Source: an uncultured Muribaculaceae bacterium (lineage in GTDB: Bacteria; Bacteroidota; Bacteroidia; Bacteroidales; Muribaculaceae). Taken from it: DNA of 64,000 nucleotides. Location of the stretch: NCBI GenBank assembly GCA_958436175.1, contig CAUBJF010000001.1, positions 124,001 through 188,000 on the forward strand, written 5' to 3'. A program made the position numbers and the translations under genes. A model generated the notes under the pieces. It did not search any database, was not told where the DNA came from, and saw only the letters and a list, made by a program, of their open reading frames with translations. Positions 1 through 7,416 of this stretch are shown here, in pieces (position 1 is the first letter of the stretch; the number at the start of each line of letters is the position of its first letter).

Positions 1-168
1 GAAAACCTCCACAAATTCGGCCCGAGTCACGATGTTGTCGCCGAGATGAAACATATCGTGCCCGAATTCAAAAGCAACAATTCCATCTACCAGGAAATAG
101 ACAGCGAGCTCAAGGACGACTCATCGGAAAATATGAAAGAAATCAATCTCGAAGACGCAAAAGCATGA
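1..168 (+). CDS. CapD/FlaA1-like polysaccharide biosynthesis protein, 3' end only
   Basis: Reading frame 1 is open from the window edge to a TGA at 166-168, giving the last 55 residues of a protein. The tail contains FGPSHDVVAEMKHIVPEF followed by a short acidic, Lys-rich end. This resembles the C-terminus of membrane-bound nucleoside-diphosphate-sugar epimerase/dehydratases (CapD/FlaA1 type) of Bacteroidales, which modify UDP-HexNAc for surface polysaccharide synthesis. The catalytic domain lies outside the window, so the call rests on this tail only. The stop overlaps the next start codon (ATGA at 165-168), which suggests translational coupling. Confidence 0.55.
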   Translation, partial: ENLHKFGPSHDVVAEMKHIVPEFKSNNSIYQEIDSELKDDSSENMKEINLEDAKA

Positions 169-833
169 CACGCAGCATACTCATCTTCCTCCTCACCCTT
201 TGCATAAGCCCAGCAGCATCTTCGCAATCGCTCCGCGACCTGCTGAATGGTCTCGGCAACGCAGCAACTTCGGACAGCACTTCTGCACCAGACTCCGGCA
301 GCGGTCTCGGGGCCTTAGGCACTCTTCTTGGAAACACCCTGGCATCGCAAAATTTCTCTGTCGACGACCTTAAAGGCTCATGGGCGTACATCTCTCCGGC
401 CGTCAGCTTCCAGACAGACAACGCCCTCAAGAAGATAGGGGGAGCCGGTGCTGCCACGGCCCTCGAAAGCAAACTCGCACCTTACTACCAGCGTCTGCGT
501 CTCGACAAAAGCTCGCTGACAGTGACAGAAGACCATACCTTCGAAATGAAACTCGGCGTATCGACAGTCAAGGGAACGGTAGAGAAGGAAGAAAACGGAG
601 ATCTGATCTTCCATTTCAACGCCTTCGGCAAAATAGACCTCGGTTCCGTGAAAGCCCATGCCACAAAGGCCGGAAACACGCTGAACCTTACTTTCGATGC
701 CACGCGCCTCATCCAGATCCTGAACAAAGTGGCCGGCGTTGTAAAAAACACCACACTTAGCACCCTCACGAGTCTCATCAACTCCTACGACGGAGTCTAT
801 CTCGGCTTTAAATTCAAGGCCTCCAATAATTAA
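165..833 (+). CDS. DUF4923 family secreted protein
   Basis: A 222-aa protein with a clear signal peptide (hydrophobic core ILIFLLTLCISPAA, cleavage near residue 20), then a Ser/Gly/Ala-rich low-complexity stretch (about residues 30-60) and a domain from about residue 62 that opens with DLKGSWAYISPAVSF. This layout matches the DUF4923 family of Bacteroidales exported proteins, whose function is unknown. No lipobox is visible, so it is probably periplasmic. It overlaps the upstream sugar-nucleotide gene by 4 nt and is probably co-transcribed with it. No catalytic residues can be named. Confidence 0.75.
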   Translation: MTRSILIFLLTLCISPAASSQSLRDLLNGLGNAATSDSTSAPDSGSGLGALGTLLGNTLASQNFSVDDLKGSWAYISPAVSFQTDNALKKIGGAGAATALESKLAPYYQRLRLDKSSLTVTEDHTFEMKLGVSTVKGTVEKEENGDLIFHFNAFGKIDLGSVKAHATKAGNTLNLTFDATRLIQILNKVAGVVKNTTLSTLTSLINSYDGVYLGFKFKASNN

Positions 834-845
834 GAGGTTAAAAAC

Positions 846-876
846 TTGCACAAGCCGCAAAAAAGCACTACCTTTG
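846..876 (+). promoter_or_regulatory. Promoter of rplS
   Basis: TTG at 846-848 and TACCTTTG at 869-876 are separated by 20 nt. This matches the Bacteroidetes -33/-7 promoter consensus (TTTG, then TAnnTTTG). It would start transcription about 70 nt upstream of the rplS ATG. Confidence 0.65.
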
Positions 877-955
877 CGGTCGATTTCGTAATCTCTGGCA
901 GGACAAGCAGCCTGCGAATATTGCGACTAATGTTAACATTATAATCTCTTGCAAA

Positions 956-1315
956 ATGGATTTAATCAAAATTGCTGAAGAAGCATTTGCAACCGGCAAG
1001 CAGCATCCCGAATTCGGTCCCGGCGACACCATCACCGTGGCATACCGTATCAAAGAAGGTAACAAGGAGCGTATCCAGCAGTATCGCGGTGTCGTTATCC
1101 GTATCTCGGGCGAAGGCGTCAAGAAGCGCTTCACCGTACGTAAGATGAGCGACAACGTAGGTGTTGAACGTATCTTCCCCATCGAGTCTCCGTTTATCGA
1201 CTCGATTACCGTCAACAAATATGGCAAGGTACGCCGCGCCAAGCTTTACTATCTTCGCAACCTCACCGGCAAGAAAGCTCGTATCAAGGAGCGCCGCAAC
1301 GTGAAGAAAGACTAA
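956..1315 (+). CDS. rplS: 50S ribosomal protein L19
   Basis: A 119-aa basic protein that matches L19 along its length: an N-terminal helix (MDLIKIAEEAFA), the core PGDTITVAYRIKEGNKERIQ, the segment QYRGVVIRISGEGVKKRFTV, and the conserved tail GKVRRAKLYYLRNLTGKKAR. L19 sits at the 30S-50S interface of the ribosome. Length is normal for the family. The gene has its own promoter (846-876) and a rho-independent terminator (1340-1374). In many bacteria rplS is in an operon with trmD and rimM; here it appears to be transcribed alone. Confidence 0.97.
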   Translation: MDLIKIAEEAFATGKQHPEFGPGDTITVAYRIKEGNKERIQQYRGVVIRISGEGVKKRFTVRKMSDNVGVERIFPIESPFIDSITVNKYGKVRRAKLYYLRNLTGKKARIKERRNVKKD

Positions 1316-1339
1316 ACGCTAAATCCAAAGCACCAGAGA

Positions 1340-1374
1340 AGCCGTGTCGGAATAGTCCGTCGCGGCTTTTTGTT
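1340..1374 (+). terminator. Terminator after rplS
   Basis: The outer stem AGCCG (1340-1344) pairs with CGGCT (1363-1367). An inner CGGA/TCCG stem closes an ATAG loop, and a T-rich run (TTTTTGTTT) follows. It lies 25 nt after the rplS stop codon. Confidence 0.8.
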
Positions 1375-1511
1375 TAGTTCCCGCACCGACAATCCCCCAC
1401 ACAATAAAACGGCATAGACTACGCTTACCAGCCCAGGATTTCCTGTATGTCGGATAATTATTGTCTGTTACAACGCTGACATTATGGCATAGGAAGAATG
1501 ACAAAACCTTT

Positions 1512-1527
1512 TTGGCATACTTTTTGT
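1512..1527 (+). promoter_or_regulatory. Possible -24/-12 (sigma-54-like) promoter of dnaK
   Basis: TTGGCA (1512-1517) and TTTTTGT (1521-1527) lie 52-67 nt before the dnaK start. The distance from the second G of GG (1515) to the G at 1526 is 11 nt, as in sigma-54 promoters, but the usual GC at -12 is GT here. No convincing TAnnTTTG housekeeping element is seen in this leader. The assignment is an inference from spacing and core bases. Confidence 0.35.
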
Positions 1528-1578
1528 TCTATCAATGACAAAAGAAAACGAAATAACAACATATAAAAACACTCAACT

Positions 1579-3495
1579 ATGGGAAAAATTATCGGTATAG
1601 ACCTGGGAACGACCAATTCCTGCGTTGCCGTACTTGAAGGCAACAACCCCGTTGTCATTCCTAACAGTGAAGGACGCAATACAACCCCGTCGGTAGTAGC
1701 ATTCGTCGACGGCGGCGAACGCAAAGTCGGCGACCCCGCAAAACGCCAGGCCATCACCAACCCAAAACGTACAATCTACTCGATCAAACGATTCATGGGC
1801 GAAACTTACGACCAGGTGAAGAACGAAATCGAACGAGTTCCTTATAAAGTAGTACGCGGTGCCAACAACACACCACGTATCGACATCGATGGCCGCGAAT
1901 ACACTCCGCAGGAAATCTCGGCCATGATCCTCCAGAAGATGAAGAAAACAGCCGAAGACTACCTCGGCCAGACCGTTTCCGAAGCAGTCATCACTGTTCC
2001 TGCATACTTCAACGATTCTCAGCGTCAGGCCACTAAGGAAGCAGGCGAAATCGCCGGTCTCAAAGTTGCACGTATCGTCAACGAGCCTACTGCTGCAGCC
2101 CTTGCCTACGGCCTCGACAAGACCAACAAAGACCAGAAGATTGCGGTATTCGACCTCGGCGGCGGTACATTCGATATCTCCATCCTCGAACTTGGCGACG
2201 GCGTATTCGAAGTGAAATCCACCAACGGTGACACACACCTCGGCGGTGATGACTTCGACCACGTTATCATCGACTGGCTCGCCGACGAATTCCTCAAACA
2301 GGAAGGTGTCGACCTCCGTCAGGATCCTATGGCCCTCCAGCGCCTCAAGGAAGCTGCCGAAAAGGCCAAGATCGAACTTTCGAGTGCTACAAGCACCGAA
2401 ATCAACCTGCCCTACATAATGCCTGTCAACGGTATTCCAAAGCACCTTGTAACCACCCTTACACGTGCTAAATTCGAACAGCTCGCCGACAAACTGATCC
2501 AGGCTACCATCAAGCCTTGCGAAGACGCTCTCCGCGATGCCGGTCTCAAAGCTTCCGATATCGACGAAGTCATCCTCGTAGGCGGTTCGACCCGTATTCC
2601 CGCAATCCAGCAGGTTGTCGAAAAATTCTTCGGCAAGGCTCCCTCCAAGGGTGTCAACCCCGACGAAGTAGTCGCTGTTGGTGCTGCCATCCAGGGCGGT
2701 GTCCTCTCTGGCGATGTCAAGGATGTTCTCCTTCTCGACGTTGTGCCTCTGTCGGTAGGTATCGAAACCCTCGGCGGCGTGATGACCAAGCTCATCGAAG
2801 CCAATACAACAATCCCGACCAAGAAGAGCGAAACATTCTCTACCGCGGCCGACAACCAGCCTTCCGTTGAAATCAACGTTCTCCAGGGTGAACGCCCCAT
2901 GGCTAAGGACGACAAGCTCCTGGGCAAGTTCCATCTTGATGGAATCGCACCCGCACCCCGAGGCATACCTCAGATCGAAGTAACATTCGAAATTGATGCC
3001 AACGGTATCCTCAACGTTTCTGCAAAAGACAAAGCCACCGGCAAGGAACAGAGCATCCGTATAGAAGCTTCCAGCGGTCTTACCGATGCCGAAATCAAAC
3101 GCATGAAGGACGAAGCAGCAGCCAATGCCGATGCCGATGCCCGCGAAAAGGAACGTATCGACAAGCTCAACCAGGCAGATGCCATCGCCTTCCAGACTGA
3201 AAAACAGCTCGCCGAATACGGCGACAAGATTCCTGCCGACAAGAAGGCCGCTATCGAAGCTGCTGTCGCCCGACTCAAAGACGCACACAAAGCCCAGGAT
3301 ATCGCCGCTATCGATGCCGCTATCAAGGAAATCGAGACCACATTCGGCGCTGTACAGCAGGACATCCTCAACGCCCAGGCCCAGGCTCAGCAGAACGCCA
3401 ATCCTGGAGCCGGCGCAGGATACACTAACCCCGGAGCCAACAACAACGGAGGCGACGACCACGTTCAGGACGTCGACTTCGAGGAAGTGAAATAA
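1579..3495 (+). CDS. dnaK: Molecular chaperone DnaK (Hsp70)
   Basis: A 638-aa Hsp70 of normal length. The ATPase domain starts with the phosphate-binding motif GIDLGTTNSCVAV and includes AVFDLGGGTFDISIL and VILVGGSTRIPAIQ. The linker DVVPLSVGIETLGG leads into the substrate-binding domain and a C-terminal helical lid. The tail is Gln/Ala/Gly/Asn-rich and ends in DVDFEEVK, as in bacterial DnaK. It folds nascent and stressed proteins with DnaJ and GrpE, neither of which is in the window. The gene is monocistronic, with a strong terminator 24 nt after the stop. A long open frame on the opposite strand is a codon-bias shadow. Confidence 0.98.
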   Translation: MGKIIGIDLGTTNSCVAVLEGNNPVVIPNSEGRNTTPSVVAFVDGGERKVGDPAKRQAITNPKRTIYSIKRFMGETYDQVKNEIERVPYKVVRGANNTPRIDIDGREYTPQEISAMILQKMKKTAEDYLGQTVSEAVITVPAYFNDSQRQATKEAGEIAGLKVARIVNEPTAAALAYGLDKTNKDQKIAVFDLGGGTFDISILELGDGVFEVKSTNGDTHLGGDDFDHVIIDWLADEFLKQEGVDLRQDPMALQRLKEAAEKAKIELSSATSTEINLPYIMPVNGIPKHLVTTLTRAKFEQLADKLIQATIKPCEDALRDAGLKASDIDEVILVGGSTRIPAIQQVVEKFFGKAPSKGVNPDEVVAVGAAIQGGVLSGDVKDVLLLDVVPLSVGIETLGGVMTKLIEANTTIPTKKSETFSTAADNQPSVEINVLQGERPMAKDDKLLGKFHLDGIAPAPRGIPQIEVTFEIDANGILNVSAKDKATGKEQSIRIEASSGLTDAEIKRMKDEAAANADADAREKERIDKLNQADAIAFQTEKQLAEYGDKIPADKKAAIEAAVARLKDAHKAQDIAAIDAAIKEIETTFGAVQQDILNAQAQAQQNANPGAGAGYTNPGANNNGGDDHVQDVDFEEVK

Positions 3496-3518
3496 GACAC
3501 TAAATCAACGATAACAAA

Positions 3519-3554
3519 ATGGAGTGTAGCTCAACGAGTTACACTCCATTTTTA
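3519..3554 (+). terminator. Terminator after dnaK
   Basis: A perfect 10-bp stem, ATGGAGTGTA (3519-3528) with TACACTCCAT (3540-3549), followed by TTTTTATTT. Confidence 0.92.
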
Positions 3555-3609
3555 TTTATACCCCGGATCCTTATCTCATAGGCCTATCCTTCTTTTTACC
3601 ATTCCGGGG

Positions 3610-3745
3610 TCGTCTACAGTGTACTACACCTTATACATCAAATCAGGTCCATCTAACCAGATACCTCCGCTAAACGGAGCTGCATAAGGGCCTCCATCGG
3701 CATTCAGCTCCTACTACCTGTCAGCCCTCGACACTGGAGCACTTT
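3610..3745 (-). pseudogene. Decayed fragment of a propeller hydrolase-like gene
   Basis: Read on the minus strand from 3710 to 3627 the translation is ELNADGGPYAAPF followed by SGGIWLDGPDLMYKV. It aligns without gaps to the segments EGAPYAAPFSDGIWYDDKDG and NGGFAAPFSDGVWYD of the two intact propeller genes at 12345-14045 and 10609-12339. Two TAG stops fall where those proteins have conserved Trp codons (WEK and MWY), as expected from TGG to TAG changes; another stop codon lies beside the first. Homology fades outside about 3610-3745. There is no start codon or full-length frame. This is the only content seen in the 260-nt gap between the dnaK terminator and the next gene, apart from AT-rich sequence. 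Confidence 0.72.
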
Positions 3746-3813
3746 CAGTCATAGCGTCCCTCTGAAATATCTGATGTACATAGCGAAAAACCGTGACGGG
3801 AAGGAATACGTAT

Positions 3814-5217
3814 TTAGTTTTCATTTTTATAGTCCAGCCGGTCGATGAGGTCTAATAGTTTGACGGCATCTACGTATCTTGCCATACTGTCGGCAACCTC
3901 TTTTGCAGCCTTTATAGCCTGGACAACAGTCTGGGGCCGATGCACGACATCTCCCCCTGCGAAAACGCCTTTACGAGTTGTCATACCGAATGGATTTTCA
4001 TAAGTCATGACATATCCTTTGGAATCCACTTCTATGCCATTGGTAGTAGATACTATTCTGTTAGCAGGGCGTGAGCCTATGGCTAAAAATACTCTGTCGA
4101 TTTTCATTGAGCTGATTTCATCGTTATGCCTCAGTTCCAGAGAGCACAGGCGGTTATTGTTGTCTCCTATAAATTTCACAATCTCGGTGTCCCACAAAAA
4201 TCTAACACCTTCAGAAATTGCTTCACCATACTCTTTCTCACTTGCCGGCATTGCATCTTTCCCTTCAATTGACACGACTGTCACATCAGTGCCAAACCTA
4301 ATGGCAGTCCGAGCCGCGTCAATGGCGACATTGCCGCATCCCATGACAGCGACTTGTTCGCCTCTGCGCAAAGGCACATGCCGTTGACTTATCAGTCCGT
4401 CATTGAATGCAGTAACCTGATGTAGCAGAGCGATAGACTGATGAACGCCATATAAGTCTACCCCGGGTGTATCGACAGTCTTGGGTATTGCTGTTCCGGT
4501 ACCGATAAATATTGCGTCGAATCCCTCATCGAATATGCTGTCGACTGTCAGAGAGCCAATGCCCACTGTGGAATTGAGTTTGAACTCCACTCCGAGAGCC
4601 TGAATCTTTTCTATCTCTTGTCTGACAACTCTCTTTGGCAGACGGTAAGCAGGGATACCATATAACAATACACCACCTGGCTCCTGCTGGGATTCAAATA
4701 CGGTAACAGCAAATCCACCCCGGGCCAGTTTGCCGGCAACAGTAAGGCCGGCAGGACCTGAACCTATTACAGCTATTTTCCCACGAGTCTTCTGCGGCAT
4801 CAATTCCTTGATAAACTCCATCCGGGTATCATAATCCGCCACGAAACTCTCCAGTTTTCCAATCTGGACAGGCTTTCCTTTCCTCCCGAGCACGCAGTTA
4901 CCCTGACACTGTTTCTCATGAGGACATACTCTGCCACATATGGCAGGCAAGGTACTTGTCTCGTTGATTATCTCCATGGCTTTGCCAAAGTTCCCTTTAG
5001 ACATCTGATGGATAAATTCGGGGATATTATTTCCTATGGGACAAGCTTTTACGCATTGTGGGTTTTTACATCTCAAACAACGCTTAGCTTCATTTACCGC
5101 TTGCAGGACATCGAAGGATTCCTCCATCTGGAATGATGCAATGCCTACATCAGACAAGCCGGGCGGAGAGCTCGACAACTCACAATCCGGTATCACTTTA
5201 ATGTTTGTATCCGCCAT
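3814..5217 (-). CDS. GltD-like NAD(P)H-dependent oxidoreductase
   Basis: A 467-aa protein counted from the ATG at 5215-5217. The open frame extends 36 codons further upstream, but MADTNIKV fits the family start and clears the end of nagB by 26 nt. The N-terminal domain has two Cys clusters, CLRCKNPQCVKACP and CGRVCPHEKQCQGNC, for 4Fe-4S centres. An FAD-binding GSGPAGLTVAG, an NAD(P)-binding GCGNVAIDAARTA and a C-terminal FAD motif GVFAGGDVVHRP follow. This is the fold of the glutamate synthase small subunit. No large subunit (GltB) is nearby, so it may act alone or with another partner (compare PreT- and NfnB-like proteins). Placed last after nagB, it might help recapture the ammonia released there; that is inference. 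Confidence 0.75.
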   Translation of the reverse strand: MADTNIKVIPDCELSSSPPGLSDVGIASFQMEESFDVLQAVNEAKRCLRCKNPQCVKACPIGNNIPEFIHQMSKGNFGKAMEIINETSTLPAICGRVCPHEKQCQGNCVLGRKGKPVQIGKLESFVADYDTRMEFIKELMPQKTRGKIAVIGSGPAGLTVAGKLARGGFAVTVFESQQEPGGVLLYGIPAYRLPKRVVRQEIEKIQALGVEFKLNSTVGIGSLTVDSIFDEGFDAIFIGTGTAIPKTVDTPGVDLYGVHQSIALLHQVTAFNDGLISQRHVPLRRGEQVAVMGCGNVAIDAARTAIRFGTDVTVVSIEGKDAMPASEKEYGEAISEGVRFLWDTEIVKFIGDNNNRLCSLELRHNDEISSMKIDRVFLAIGSRPANRIVSTTNGIEVDSKGYVMTYENPFGMTTRKGVFAGGDVVHRPQTVVQAIKAAKEVADSMARYVDAVKLLDLIDRLDYKNEN

Positions 5218-5243
5218 GCTTATGTATTCATGTTGTAAGTGAA

Positions 5244-6053
5244 TTATATATCCAGATGAGGCTCGATATTGACTCCCTCGATATCCTTGAAATACTTGTA
5301 CGTTCCGACTTTCAGTTCGGCACACGCGTCCTCGTCAGCAACAATTACTGCATGCGGATGGAGTTGCAATGCCGAAATCGCCCACATCTGGCAGACACCG
5401 TCTTCTATTCCGTGTTTCAGTGCCCGGGCTTTATTCTGTCCGTTTACGAGCAGAAGAACTTCTTTGGCTGCCATTATTGTGGCTACACCGACTGTCAGGG
5501 CTGTTTTGGGTACCAAATCCACGTTATTATCGAAAAACCGCGAGTTCGCGATAATAGTGTCGGTAGTAAGAGTCTTTATTCTTGTTTTAGATAGGAGGGA
5601 GGACCCCGGCTCATTAAAGGCTATATGCCCGTCGGGACCGACACCTCCCATGAAAAGATCGACACCTCCGTAAGATTTTATTCTTTCTTCGAAACGTTCA
5701 CACTCTTCTTTTAAGTCGCAGGCATTTCCATCCAGAATATTTACATTCTTAGCCGGTATATCTATGTGGCTGAAAAAGTTATTCCACATGAATGTGTGAT
5801 AGCTCTGTTGGTGATCTTGAGCTATACCACAATATTCGTCCATGTTGAATGTGACAACGTTGGCAAAGGACAAGATTCCCGATTCATACAGACTGATAAG
5901 TTCCCTATACATTCCCAGAGGAGTGCTTCCTGTAGGGCATCCGAGGACAAAAGGCTTATCTGCCGTAGGTTTAGCCTTTATAATGCAGGATGCCACATAA
6001 TATGCAGCCCATTTGGACACCAGGCTATAATCTGGTTCGATTATAAGTCTCAT
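5244..6053 (-). CDS. nagB: Glucosamine-6-phosphate deaminase
   Basis: A 269-aa cytoplasmic enzyme that converts glucosamine-6-phosphate to fructose-6-phosphate and ammonia. It has the phosphate loop GCPTGSTPLGMY, the catalytic Asp in FNMDEY (about residue 72), and the active-site stretch GGVGPDGHIAFNEPGSS with Asp, His and Glu at about residues 141-148. Length is normal for the short NagB form. It lies 90 nt after nagA in the same direction. It is the last carbon-releasing step of the sialic acid/GlcNAc route encoded by this operon. Confidence 0.96.
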   Translation of the reverse strand: MRLIIEPDYSLVSKWAAYYVASCIIKAKPTADKPFVLGCPTGSTPLGMYRELISLYESGILSFANVVTFNMDEYCGIAQDHQQSYHTFMWNNFFSHIDIPAKNVNILDGNACDLKEECERFEERIKSYGGVDLFMGGVGPDGHIAFNEPGSSLLSKTRIKTLTTDTIIANSRFFDNNVDLVPKTALTVGVATIMAAKEVLLLVNGQNKARALKHGIEDGVCQMWAISALQLHPHAVIVADEDACAELKVGTYKYFKDIEGVNIEPHLDI

Positions 6054-6143
6054 ATTTGATAATAGTTTTACACAAAGTATATAATTCTACGCGCCGATCA
6101 AGTCATAAAAGCATGTTGACCGAGGCATATGCCTTAATCATAA

Positions 6144-7304
6144 TCAAAAAATGTCGACTATATTGCCCATCGCAATTACATGAGTCAGATTCAAGCTTTT
6201 ATCCATGACAATAATATCGGCATCCTTACGCTTGCAGATGCTTCCTTTGCGGTCGTAAACGCCCATAATAAGAGCGGGTGTCTCAGAAGCCATCCTTACA
6301 GCATCTTCCAACGGGATACCGGCTTCTTTGACCGCAGTACGGATGAGCCTGTCCATTGTAGCACAACTTCCGGCAATAGCAGAACCATCTTTGAGCTTGC
6401 ACACGCCGTTCTCGATCATTATACGCGGATCATAGGAACTCCCGTCGGGTGATTCAGTAATCGCGAGAGCATCCGTAATAAGGCACGTTCTTCCATAACC
6501 CTTGAACTTATGGACCATCTTAAGGATTACCGGAGGCACATGGATGCCGTCAGATATAACCTCTACGTTGATACCGTCATTCAGATAGATTGATTCTACA
6601 GTCCCCTCATGCTTGTATATTCCATTTTTATGAGATGTCGTCATCGCGTTATAAAAATGAGTGGCCAGAGTATAGCCGTTTTTATATGCATCGACGACAT
6701 CGTTATAATTTGCCTGAGTATGAGCTATCGAGGCTACCAGTCCTTTACTTGTTATAAAACGTGCGAAGTCATCGGCTCCCGGCAGTTCTGGGGCGGCATC
6801 CCAGCGTTTTATACATGGGAAATCCTCTACTATAGGGATATATTCCATAGGCGAAGGGATGCGTATGTTTTCTGCAATCTGGCCACCCGCCATAACAGGA
6901 TTAAAATATGGACCTTCAAGATGTAGCCCCAGGACACCGCTGTACGGATCCTCGGTAAGTTCGGAACAGACTTCGGCAGCCGCACGAATCGTATCCTCGG
7001 TCGAGGATGCCAAGGTAGGAAACATCGATGTCGTACCATGACGCCGATGAACCATAACAGCAGTTTCAAAAGCATCTTTGGTCGCTTCCATGAAGTCACG
7101 GCCACCGCCGCCATGTACGTGCATATCTATTCCACCCGGCAGGATATACCCGCCTCCGGCATTGATGCTTTTATCTGCACTCTCAAAGATTCGGCTGTGA
7201 CTATAGATTTCCGCGATTTTATCATCTACGATCAAAACCGAACCTCCATTGATCCACCTTCCTCCGGGAATCAGAACCTTACCGTTATAAATCTGAGTAA
7301 TCAT
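6144..7304 (-). CDS. nagA: N-acetylglucosamine-6-phosphate deacetylase
   Basis: A 386-aa amidohydrolase that removes acetate from GlcNAc-6-P to give glucosamine-6-P. It shows the metal-binding HVH in GGIDMHVHGGGG (near residue 60), the conserved Glu in HLEGPYFNP, His residues in IAHTQAN and ATHFYNAM, the substrate-contact segment ISDGIHVPP, and the catalytic Asp in LITDALAIT. Length matches the family. A long stem-loop (7321-7396) lies just upstream of its start, between it and the nanT-like gene. It supplies NagB in the same operon. Confidence 0.95.
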   Translation of the reverse strand: MITQIYNGKVLIPGGRWINGGSVLIVDDKIAEIYSHSRIFESADKSINAGGGYILPGGIDMHVHGGGGRDFMEATKDAFETAVMVHRRHGTTSMFPTLASSTEDTIRAAAEVCSELTEDPYSGVLGLHLEGPYFNPVMAGGQIAENIRIPSPMEYIPIVEDFPCIKRWDAAPELPGADDFARFITSKGLVASIAHTQANYNDVVDAYKNGYTLATHFYNAMTTSHKNGIYKHEGTVESIYLNDGINVEVISDGIHVPPVILKMVHKFKGYGRTCLITDALAITESPDGSSYDPRIMIENGVCKLKDGSAIAGSCATMDRLIRTAVKEAGIPLEDAVRMASETPALIMGVYDRKGSICKRKDADIIVMDKSLNLTHVIAMGNIVDIF

Positions 7305-7320
7305 TATTCCATGTTATTTA

Positions 7321-7396
7321 GGACAGGGGTGTCTCTTCTTACAATGCGATAATCATTACCAACAAGAATTGTGAAGACCCGGAGACACCCCCGTCC
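7321..7396 (-). other. Long intra-operon stem-loop between nanT-like gene and nagA
   Basis: Positions 7321-7335 and 7382-7396 are complementary at 14 of 15 positions. An inner stem pairs CTTACAAT with ATTGTGAAG, with one bulge. On the minus-strand transcript the hairpin ends 17 nt before the nagA start and lacks a proper U-run. It may act as an mRNA stability or processing element, or as a partial attenuator, rather than a full terminator. Confidence 0.6.
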
Positions 7397-7416
7397 GCTT
7401 TTGAATTACCAATACT

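Noticed and set aside
1573..3462. 629-codon open frame antisense to dnaK
   Set aside because: It mirrors dnaK codon bias (GAC/GTC-rich third positions), has a composition dominated by Val/Cys/Gly/Phe, no recognisable motif, and dnaK on the other strand is certain.
5218..5325. Upstream extension of the GltD-like frame (36 codons)
   Set aside because: It overlaps the end of nagB and the extra residues do not resemble the family. The ATG at 5215-5217 gives a normal start.
6054..6143. Possible internal promoter (ATACTTTG on the minus strand) before nagB
   Set aside because: The -7 box departs from consensus at two positions and no -33 TTTG is present. A small GGCATATGCC palindrome there is too short to interpret.
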